Origin: an uncultured Lachnospiraceae bacterium
GTDB lineage: Bacteria > Bacillota > Clostridia > Lachnospirales > Lachnospiraceae
Assembly: GCA_910588845.1 (NCBI GenBank)
Contig: CAJURU010000019.1
Location: forward strand, 1 to 58,013
Reading direction: 5' to 3'
Length of the DNA: 58,013 bases
Below are positions 16,671 to 24,431 of the stretch, piece by piece. The notes beneath the pieces were generated by a model. The model was not told the origin of the DNA. It did no database searches and was given only the letters and a program-made list of their open reading frames with translations. The stretch's first letter is position 1, and each line of letters starts with the position of its first letter. The position numbers were made by a program, and so were the translations under genes.

Positions 16671-16764
16671 CTGCAATTTATTCCCGCGAGGAGAGGAATA
16701 TGACAATTTTTGGAAGAAAAAATAAAAAAGGTAGTTTTTTTGAGATAAAAAGATAAGATTTAGG

Positions 16765-16808
16765 GAAAAAACAGCGTTCCGCGCATGAGAGCGGGACGCT
16801 GTTTTTTT
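16765..16808 (+). terminator. Second terminator-like hairpin
   Basis: ACAGCGTTCCGC (16771-16782) pairs with GCGGGACGCTGT (16791-16802), with one G-T pair, flanked by A6 and T7. Confidence 0.8.
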
Positions 16809-16866
16809 ATCTTAATAGGAAGGGCCTTGTCACGCTAAAGCGTGAAAGTGTCTTCCTATTAAGATA
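16808..16866. repeat. 15-bp perfect inverted repeat with nested hairpin
   Basis: TATCTTAATAGGAAG (16808-16822) and its exact complement (16852-16866) enclose a second hairpin CACGCT-AA-AGCGTG (16831-16844). It directly abuts the preceding terminator. It could be a terminator read from the other strand, a small MITE-like remnant or a structured RNA. Confidence 0.7.
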
Positions 16867-17145
16867 AAAATGATATGCGCACTTGCACAAGACCATTTTC
16901 TTCTCATTATCATAAGAATATAACCTTTTCCGTAGAAAAATGCATAAAAATTTTTACTAAAAATAGAAAATCATATCAAAATTAACTAAAGAATGAACAT
17001 ATTATATTGATTTTTTTCTGGTGAAATAAGATAATTATACCATAAGTCTGACTGTCACAATGGAAGAATAGTCCTGGCAGCAGATAAGAGGAAGGGATGG
17101 AGCGTTGCCCTGCCCTCAAAAATATTAAGAAAAGGATGGAGAGAT
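16867..17145 (+). promoter_or_regulatory. AT-rich promoter region of the giant surface protein gene
   Basis: TTGATT (17007-17012), 17 bases, GATAAT (17030-17035), about 110 bases upstream of the ATG. No gene is seen in the stretch. Immediately before the ATG stands GGATGGAGAG. Confidence 0.55.
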
Positions 17146-20100
17146 ATGGGAAAAGTGAAGAACACGCGAAAGCGGCTGCTCACGCTCGTACTCGCGCTGG
17201 CAATGGCGCTCACCTCCGTGAGCGTGCCGTCGGCGACGGCGGAAGCGGCAAAGAAAGTCAAAGTCAAGAAAATCCAGGTAACCAGCCCGAAGAAGAAGAC
17301 TGTGACTTTGGTGAAAGGCAAGACCCTCCAGATTAAAGTGAAGGTTACGCCGAAGAATGCATCGAACAAGAAAGTAAGCTACAAATCAAGCAAGAAGAAG
17401 ATTGCTTCCGTAAGCAGTAAAGGGAAAGTGAAAGGCGTCAAGAAAGGCACCGCTAAGATTACCATTACGGCGAAGGACGGCAGCAAGAAGAAAGCAACCC
17501 TTACCGTGAAGGTTGTGAACCCGGTGAAGGTGAAGAAAGTGGCGCTCAATAAGAAGACAGCCACCGTTTATGTGGGCAAGAAAGTGACGCTCAAAGCCAC
17601 TGTTACGCCGAAGAACGCCACAAACAAAGCAGTATCCTGGAAGACTTCCAGCAGCAAGATCGCGAAAGTCAGCTCCAAGGGCGTTGTGACAGGCGTTAAG
17701 GCGGGGACGGCAACGATTACCGCAACGGCAAAGGACGGCAGCAAGAAGAAAGCAACCTGTAAGGTGACGGTTAAGAAGGCGTCCACGCCGACGCCGCCCC
17801 CGGCAGCGAAGACGCTTTCTGGCATTGCCGTAACGAAAGCGCCCACGAAGACAGACTATTTCGTAGGCGACAAGTTTGACCCGGCAGGAATGGAAGTAAA
17901 GGCGACATACTCTGACAAGTCCACGAAGGCGCTCGCGCAGACAGCATATAAGCTCACGCCTGCGCCGACGGCTACACTGAGGGTGACGGATAAGGCAGTG
18001 ACTGTCAGCTACACGGAGGGCTCCGTCACGAAGACGGCAGCAACGCCGATTTCTGTGAAGATTAAGCCCAGCGTACAGAGCATTGAAGTTACCACAATGC
18101 CGACGAAGACCACCTATGTTGAGGGCGAGAAGTTTGACCCGGCAGGAATGGTAGTGACGGCAACGCTTTCAGACAAGACCACGAAAGAAATCACGGATTA
18201 CACTTATTCCGAGGAACCGCTGGAAGTTACTGTGAAGGATGAGAAGACCATCATAGAGATTTCCTACAAGGTAAGCAGCAGCAAGACGCTGAAGGCAGAA
18301 GTGCCGATCCTCGTAACGGCCAAAGACCCGCTTGCTTCCATCCGTGCAGAGCTCTTGAAGACTGTGCTTGAGAAAGAAGGCGCATGCTTCAACGATGACG
18401 ACGTTGCTGTTACGGCAACCTTTGAGAGCGGCAAGACGGCGGAAGTCAGCATGGAAGACTGCACGGTTGACCCCGCGGCATTTACCTTAGATACGACATC
18501 CGCAACGATCACATACCGTTACGGCGGCATTGAGAGGAGCGTAGAGGTAAACGGCTTTACAGTGACGGCTTACCGGGAGAGGTACACCTTTGAAGATGCG
18601 AAGACAGTCGGGACCATAGTGAAACGTGAGAATGAGAACGGCAACGCAGTACCGACTGAAGAGTTCGGCGCAAGCGTAGTGCTTGGCGAGGATGATTTCG
18701 TGGACGGCGTGAAGGGGAAAGCGCTTAAATTGGACGGCACTTACGGCCTGAGGCTTGACAAGATTGCCGGCACGGCATCCAAGAACTACAGCATTTCCGC
18801 ATGGTTTAAGCCGGAAGAGACACTCAAAGGCTGCCAGGCGCTGATCATCTCTACCGCCAATAAGTTCGGCCTTACGGACGGGCTGCCTGAGACATGGTGC
18901 GCAGTGGCGGGAAATGACCCGAACAACGCGGGCAAGCCGTCCGACAACAGGCTCAAGCTGTGGTCCCATGAAGACCCAGACTTTAAATGGCAGAATGTCG
19001 GTAAAACGGCAAACCCAATCCCAGTCGGTGCAGACGCAGCATGGACCCATGTAGCGCTTGTGGTGGACGATGCGGGAGAGGCAGCGGAGAACTACGCAAC
19101 CGGTACGCTCTATGTGAACGGCAGAAAAGCATGTTCCGGCAAGGTGCGCAACGAAAAGGGCGAGCTGATGAAGACCTACCTCGGCGTGACCGGGTGGTCG
19201 GCAGACGGCTATTTCAAAGGCCAGATTGACGAGCTTGTATTTACGAATGAAGTACTGACACAGGATGACGTGGAAGCATACTACCTGGAAGGCATGGAAA
19301 CAAGCGGCAGCCAGTACAAAGAGATTACGAAGGTATCCCCGGACGACGGCGCGGAAGTAGAAGTGGACTACGGCACAAGCCTTGCGGATGTGAAGCGTGA
19401 GCTGACGAAAATTCCGTACAGGGCGGCAGCAGAGGGTGAAGAGCCCATGGAATTCACAACCTCTTCTGATATGTGGACGGTAAAGGGTTACACCATTACC
19501 TCTGAGGGCGATATTGAGGCAACCGTGAAGCTGGAAGCCCCCGAAGGCTATATGTTCAACATAGGCGGCAGGCTGTCCGTGACAGTAGACCGGAAAGCGA
19601 CCGTTAAGGTGAAAGAGCCGGTGGTTATCAGTGCGGTAACGCCGTCAGAGGCAAGCATTACAGTTCCTTATGGGGCAGATGAGGCCATGGTGAAGGAAGA
19701 ACTTGCGAAACTGGCCTTTACCGTGACGACCTCTGACAGCAGCGCCTATGAGATTGCCAATGTGAAGTCAAAATGGACGCTGACGGAAGCGGAAAACGGC
19801 TATAAGGCAGCCTTTGACTTAGGAATCCCTGAGGTCGGCTACAAGTATGCAGAAGGCCTGAAAGTGGAAGTGGCAGTTTCAGTAGCCGAAGCAATAAAGA
19901 TTACTGGTTTAACAGTAACGCCTGCTACATTGGAAGTAGACTTTGGCACGCCTGAGACGGCAGTGAAGGAAGAGCTTGCGAAGCTGGCTGTCAGCGCGGC
20001 AGTGGCAGCAGGCGGCGAAGCGCCGGTTATCAGCAACGCAGCAGACCTCTGGACAATCACAGACTATGCGGCTGAGACAGCAGGGAGCTACACAGCGAAA

Positions 20101-22383
20101 GCTGTAATTGCAGCCCCGGTAGGGTATGCGTTTAACGAAGGCGTGAGCAATGAAGTATCCGTCGCAGTGACCGTAAAGGCGGCGGGCGAGCATAAGCTTT
20201 CCAGGATTGTGGTTACTACGCCCCCGTCCAGGACGAAGTATCTTGTTGGCGATGCGTTTGACAAGACTGGCATGGCCATAACTGCTTACTATGGAGACGG
20301 CCAGCATGAAGACGTGACGGCTAAGGCTGTTGTAGAGGAGGCAGCGAACCTCACGCTTGATAAGGCCTCCATCACAATCACTTACACAGAAGGCGAAGGA
20401 GCAGAAGCTATCGAAAAGACCTGCACGCAGGCAATCACTGTTAAGACGGTAGCGGAAGGAGCGGCTTCATACTATACGTTTGATGGCACTCTGGTTAATG
20501 CCCAGAATGAAAGTAAGGTTGCAAAGACTGTAAAACTTACAGGATATGGTCAATATGCAGATACTAATTTAACGGATATATATGATGCAGAAGACGGTAT
20601 AAACGGCGCTAGTCTGAGTGTGAAGCAGGATGTTGGCGTAGAGATTCCTGAGAGTATCAGCGCGGAGCAGAAAGCATTCACGATCAGCTTGTGGGCGAAG
20701 AAGAAAGCTGGAAGTAAAGAGTATTCAACAATTTTCTTTGGGAAGAATCCTGATGCGGTTTCCCAGTATGGAAAGGGAATTGTCTTTTACGCGAATCCAG
20801 GCAATAACGCAGGCAAAATGGAATTGCAGGTGAGCAATTCAAATACTGAAACTAACGCAAAACCATTTGATGTTCCAACAGATAAATGGACGATGCTGAC
20901 ATTTGTAAATAAGCCGGACAGCATGGAATTCTATATTGATGGTAAGGCGCAGGACATCAGTGAAGCAGATAAAGCAAAAATGTCTGTAGCAGGTGGCATC
21001 GAAAGAATGATTCTGGGTATTGGACAGTGGAATGCAGCTGACATTTTAGTAGGTAACATTGATGAAGTACGAATTTATGATTCCTCTCTGAATGACAAAC
21101 AGGTTAAAGAACTTTATGATCTTGTTACACCAACCATTTCCAGTATCAGCGTAGATTACAATCAGGATGACTTCACATTCTTAAAGAGTGAGTTGGGAGA
21201 CAGCACAGAAAGGATTCAGACGGCGCTCAAAGCATTGGCAATCAATGTTACCATGAAGAATGGTGCAGCGCCAGAGTTTAAGAATGACACAGATTGGACT
21301 TTGACGCCTAAGGAAGATGGCCTCGGATATACGGCAACTAAAGAGCTGGAGATTCCGGCAGGTTATGCATTAGTAAAAGGCGCAAGCAAGACCTTGACTG
21401 TAAATGTTATTGTCAAAGATGCTACGTTAGAGAGTGTGGCCGTTAGTCAGTCGCCAAACAAAATCACTTATAAAGTTGGCGAGACGTTTGACAAGACTGG
21501 AATGAAGTTGACGGCAACATACAGCGATAAGTCAACAAAAGAAGTAGCGGCTGATGCCATCACAGTGGGAGAAAATGGTGTTGCAGCGAAACCAAACGGT
21601 GAAACAGGCAATACATGGAAACAGGAGGTAACCGTTTCCTATACAGATGGTGGAGTAGAACAGTCCACGACACAGGAAATTACGGTAATTGATCCTGCTA
21701 CCTCAATGGGAGCAGTGCTTGCTGCAAGGACGGCATACTATACGTTTGATAATACTTTAGCTGATTCTGTAAAGGGAAATACAGTTGGAAAGTCCGTAAA
21801 GCATAGAACTTTTGCAGACGTTACGATAGCAGATGCTGAACGTTATGCAGAAGATGGGAAAAAAGGAGCCTGTTTAAACGTAAATAAAGATGGCGTGCAG
21901 ATTCCAGATACTATCAGTGCGGAACAGAAGGAATTTACCATCAACCTTTGGGTGAAAAAGACTGCAAGTACCACAGCATTTGGTCCAATTTTCCAGGGGA
22001 AGAATAGTAGTGGTAATGGAAAAGGAGTTGTCTTTTATGCAAATCCAGGCGGCAATCATAGTAATATGCAGCTTGAAGGAAATGGCGGTAATGGAAAAGG
22101 GTTTGCTTGTGCTGATGATGAATGGACGATGCTGACATTTGTAAACAAAACTGACAACACGGAATTTTACATTAACGGCAATAAGCAGGATATGACTGCT
22201 GAAGAAGCAGGGAAATATGTGGTGACAAAAGGAATTGATGCGATAATTTTGGGTACTGGACAATGGATGGATAGTGAGTTCTTTGTTGGTTGCATTGATG
22301 AGGTCAGCTTGTACAATGTAGCCTTGGAAGGAAACCAGATTACTTTGCTTAAACAAGAAGCTGAGGGTACTTTGACTGAGTAA
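17146..22383 (+). CDS. Giant secreted BIG2 / Big_3 / LamG surface protein (paralogue A)
   Basis: 1745 residues. Residues 1-35 are a Sec signal peptide ending ATAEAA. Two very lysine-rich BIG2 domains follow at about 39-125 and 128-212. Big_3-type domains, each with the pattern 'Y.VGD.FD..GM.V.A.YSD', lie near 224-305, 309-395, 1017-1103 and 1427-1518. Three LamG/concanavalin-like domains, each opening 'YTFD/YTFE' and containing 'FYING/LYVNGRKA' and 'IDEV', lie near 479-718, 1105-1328 and 1524-1745. Further Ig-like modules opening 'VDYGTS/VDFGTP' lie between. No LPxTG or terminal membrane helix is visible, so anchoring is unclear. LamG and Ig arrays usually bind glycans or host matrix, but no ligand can be named. 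Codon and base use change near 20460, from G/C-ended to A/T-ended codons, as if the last third were acquired separately. It is a paralogue of the gene at 31546. Confidence 0.85.
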   Translation: MGKVKNTRKRLLTLVLALAMALTSVSVPSATAEAAKKVKVKKIQVTSPKKKTVTLVKGKTLQIKVKVTPKNASNKKVSYKSSKKKIASVSSKGKVKGVKKGTAKITITAKDGSKKKATLTVKVVNPVKVKKVALNKKTATVYVGKKVTLKATVTPKNATNKAVSWKTSSSKIAKVSSKGVVTGVKAGTATITATAKDGSKKKATCKVTVKKASTPTPPPAAKTLSGIAVTKAPTKTDYFVGDKFDPAGMEVKATYSDKSTKALAQTAYKLTPAPTATLRVTDKAVTVSYTEGSVTKTAATPISVKIKPSVQSIEVTTMPTKTTYVEGEKFDPAGMVVTATLSDKTTKEITDYTYSEEPLEVTVKDEKTIIEISYKVSSSKTLKAEVPILVTAKDPLASIRAELLKTVLEKEGACFNDDDVAVTATFESGKTAEVSMEDCTVDPAAFTLDTTSATITYRYGGIERSVEVNGFTVTAYRERYTFEDAKTVGTIVKRENENGNAVPTEEFGASVVLGEDDFVDGVKGKALKLDGTYGLRLDKIAGTASKNYSISAWFKPEETLKGCQALIISTANKFGLTDGLPETWCAVAGNDPNNAGKPSDNRLKLWSHEDPDFKWQNVGKTANPIPVGADAAWTHVALVVDDAGEAAENYATGTLYVNGRKACSGKVRNEKGELMKTYLGVTGWSADGYFKGQIDELVFTNEVLTQDDVEAYYLEGMETSGSQYKEITKVSPDDGAEVEVDYGTSLADVKRELTKIPYRAAAEGEEPMEFTTSSDMWTVKGYTITSEGDIEATVKLEAPEGYMFNIGGRLSVTVDRKATVKVKEPVVISAVTPSEASITVPYGADEAMVKEELAKLAFTVTTSDSSAYEIANVKSKWTLTEAENGYKAAFDLGIPEVGYKYAEGLKVEVAVSVAEAIKITGLTVTPATLEVDFGTPETAVKEELAKLAVSAAVAAGGEAPVISNAADLWTITDYAAETAGSYTAKAVIAAPVGYAFNEGVSNEVSVAVTVKAAGEHKLSRIVVTTPPSRTKYLVGDAFDKTGMAITAYYGDGQHEDVTAKAVVEEAANLTLDKASITITYTEGEGAEAIEKTCTQAITVKTVAEGAASYYTFDGTLVNAQNESKVAKTVKLTGYGQYADTNLTDIYDAEDGINGASLSVKQDVGVEIPESISAEQKAFTISLWAKKKAGSKEYSTIFFGKNPDAVSQYGKGIVFYANPGNNAGKMELQVSNSNTETNAKPFDVPTDKWTMLTFVNKPDSMEFYIDGKAQDISEADKAKMSVAGGIERMILGIGQWNAADILVGNIDEVRIYDSSLNDKQVKELYDLVTPTISSISVDYNQDDFTFLKSELGDSTERIQTALKALAINVTMKNGAAPEFKNDTDWTLTPKEDGLGYTATKELEIPAGYALVKGASKTLTVNVIVKDATLESVAVSQSPNKITYKVGETFDKTGMKLTATYSDKSTKEVAADAITVGENGVAAKPNGETGNTWKQEVTVSYTDGGVEQSTTQEITVIDPATSMGAVLAARTAYYTFDNTLADSVKGNTVGKSVKHRTFADVTIADAERYAEDGKKGACLNVNKDGVQIPDTISAEQKEFTINLWVKKTASTTAFGPIFQGKNSSGNGKGVVFYANPGGNHSNMQLEGNGGNGKGFACADDEWTMLTFVNKTDNTEFYINGNKQDMTAEEAGKYVVTKGIDAIILGTGQWMDSEFFVGCIDEVSLYNVALEGNQITLLKQEAEGTLTE

Positions 22384-22700
22384 TACCCACAAAGCAACAC
22401 AAAGAACCTATCCAGGTTCAAGTACAAATGATTTCACTCAGCTTACCGGGCATAGGCTTCTTTCGGGTTCTGCCCGGTAAGCTGGGAAATTTGATAAAGG
22501 TTAAGAAACAGGAAAGAATGCCCCGTCTGTAGATTTGTGAGCTATAGGCGGGGTATCCTTATTTTAGGCGTAAAAATGCAGTGAGCCAGTTTGGCAAGTA
22601 TCGTTATATACGAAAGAGCCTGCAATTTGTGTTATCCAAGCATAGCAAAATGGATAAGATTTGAAGTGCTAAGAAAGTGATTTTTTGTATAAAAAGTAAG
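22384..22700. other. Intergenic hairpins after the giant protein gene
   Basis: Two hairpins and no gene. First, CAGCTTACCGGGCA (22439-22452) pairs perfectly with TGCCCGGTAAGCTG (22471-22484) but has no T-run. Second, CCCCG.CT.TAG (22521-22532) pairs with CTA.AG.CGGGG (22542-22553), followed by TATCCTTATTTT, and is the more likely terminator. Confidence 0.65.
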
Positions 22701-22707
22701 AAATATA

Positions 22708-22736
22708 TTGTCAAGGGTAATGACCTATGGTATCAT
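22708..22736 (+). promoter_or_regulatory. Probable promoter of the RADAR-like operon
   Basis: TTGTCA (22708-22713), 17 bases, TATCAT (22731-22736). It would give a 5' leader of about 345 bases that ends with the hairpin at 23013. The intervening 22740-23012 is AT-rich without a gene; a second weak start signal (TATACT near 22950) is possible. Confidence 0.5.
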
Positions 22737-23012
22737 AAACTGTGTGTATGTTGCTGTTTACTGTGGAATAGAATTTACAGATGAAGTTTTGTTCCTTAGC
22801 GGGTCTGGATAAAAACTTTTTCCTTAAAGTGGTATACATTTTTTATCAAATATAGGGAAATGATTATGCTATTATGGGGCGAATTTTTAAACTCTAATTG
22901 GCGATGTATTTAATGAGTATGTTGTAACGCAATGAGCTGTTTTCAATATACTAAATATAAAATAGAAAGTAGTTGATAGATATGATAAGGGAAGCTGGCA
23001 CTACAAATGATA

Positions 23013-23062
23013 AAGGGCAGACAAGAGCAAAAGGCGAGAGCCTCTTTTTCTTGTCTGCCCTT
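23013..23062 (+). promoter_or_regulatory. Leader hairpin just upstream of the RADAR-like operon
   Basis: AAGGGCAGACAAG (23013-23025) pairs perfectly over 13 bases with CTTGTCTGCCCTT (23050-23062), with an inner AAGGCGAGAGCCTC loop region. The ribosome-binding site CGAGGAGG follows about 10 bases later. There is no T-run after the stem, so it may control RNA stability or translation, or mark the end of an earlier transcript. Confidence 0.6.
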
Positions 23063-23087
23063 GATTTAGTACGAGGAGGAACGGGCG

Positions 23088-24410
23088 ATGAGTAGGGACG
23101 GCATAAGGTGTATCACCATCGTACATCCTCCGAACGAGATAAAAGAATATCGGTGGCTGTCCGCATTCTTCCGTTTAATTGGGATCTGGGTATGCGAAAA
23201 TGTTGAAGAAGAGCATGGGGATCAGACGGATTTTACGATTCGCATCCGTTATGAGGATAATTTTGTATCTGACTGGCAACGGATTTCATGCGGTTCACAA
23301 GGCGAATGGAAGGAATGTTCACCGAGGCCGGAATTGGCTTACGCGGAAGAGCACTGGCTATCTGAAATTCTTGAGCAGATGCAGGATTGTTTTAAGGAAA
23401 ACACATGGAAAGAGATTAAGGAAATCGCAAGATGTTTCTATGATCATGATCTGATGCGCGGCAGTTACGCAGTTGGATATTTTGGAGACGCAGATGATCC
23501 CAGGATATTTGCATATATGGGCAGAGCTAGGCAGCGTTTTTTTGATGCATACCAGGAATTAGTAGAACTGGAGAAGGATGATTCTTCAAAATATTTGCTC
23601 GCTGCCATATGTAACTGCCAAAGAAGGATCAATGAGCTGTATACCGTCATATGGAAAGCTCTTAAAAGTGGGAAGATTGACGACGGAGGGAACATTAGGG
23701 AAACGCTTAAGAAATATCCCTTTATACCCTATGATGAGATCAATGTAAGGCTTTCTAAGATTTTAGAAATGGATCCCAAGAACTATGCGGCCTATGCCAT
23801 CCGTGGTTTTGTGAAACAGCTGGATGACGATAAAGTCTTGGAGTTTGTGTATGATTTTGAGAATGCCGTGGCTCTTTGCGGCAGACGTTCTTATGCCAGC
23901 TGCCTGTTGTACCATATCGGCAAGTATTTTGAGGTCGTGCGCGCCGACAAGGCCTTTGAGGAGAAATATTATAGCTATGCCTATGAGGTGAACCCATATA
24001 ATTACCGGGCGGCTTATAAGGTTGCAATGTGCCATAGAAGGCGGGGAGAGCATGACAAGGCGATGGAGATATTGAAGGAGATTCTGAATATATTATCTAC
24101 AAAGACAGTTCAGGAGATGCTTCAGCCGGTGGAATGCGCATATCTCTATAAGACGAATTCTGTGATCGGCAAGATGTATATCAGGAAGGAGAAATATAGG
24201 GAGAGTATCCGTTATTTAGAGCAGGCAAAGGAATGTGGCAGTTCGGACAAGAATATGTTATTTTATCAATGGATGTTTGGAAAAGAAGACGGAGCGGTGT
24301 TTAAGAAGGCGGCAGTTAAGAAGCTGAATATTTATAACTGCCAGATGGATTTGGCGGATTCCTATGCAATGCTGGATTCTTACGAGGGAATTTTGAGGGC
24401 GTACAGTTAG
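23088..24410 (+). CDS. TPR-repeat protein, first gene of the RADAR-like operon
   Basis: A 440-residue soluble protein with GAGGAGG upstream. Residues 1-60 form an alpha/beta-looking start (IRCITIVHPPNEIKEYRWLS) that I do not recognise; a small Rossmann- or TIR-like fold is conceivable but unproven. The rest is helical. From about residue 230 the spacing of A, Y and G (EMDPKNYAAYAIRGFVKQL, EVNPYNYRAAYKVAMCHRR, KYRESIRYLEQAKECG) is that of tetratricopeptide repeats, so it probably binds a protein. It ends 21 bases before the ATPase gene, whose ribosome-binding site lies in the gap, so the three genes form one transcription unit. A TPR gene is not one of the RADAR components I know, so this may be a sensor or regulator specific to this lineage. 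Confidence 0.72.
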   Translation: MSRDGIRCITIVHPPNEIKEYRWLSAFFRLIGIWVCENVEEEHGDQTDFTIRIRYEDNFVSDWQRISCGSQGEWKECSPRPELAYAEEHWLSEILEQMQDCFKENTWKEIKEIARCFYDHDLMRGSYAVGYFGDADDPRIFAYMGRARQRFFDAYQELVELEKDDSSKYLLAAICNCQRRINELYTVIWKALKSGKIDDGGNIRETLKKYPFIPYDEINVRLSKILEMDPKNYAAYAIRGFVKQLDDDKVLEFVYDFENAVALCGRRSYASCLLYHIGKYFEVVRADKAFEEKYYSYAYEVNPYNYRAAYKVAMCHRRRGEHDKAMEILKEILNILSTKTVQEMLQPVECAYLYKTNSVIGKMYIRKEKYRESIRYLEQAKECGSSDKNMLFYQWMFGKEDGAVFKKAAVKKLNIYNCQMDLADSYAMLDSYEGILRAYS

Positions 24411-24431
24411 AGAAGACGAGGGGGAGGACAA

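Noticed and set aside
22439..22484. Perfect 14-bp hairpin as a terminator
   Set aside because: No T-run follows the stem. It was kept as an unexplained hairpin, and the next one at 22521 is the likelier terminator.
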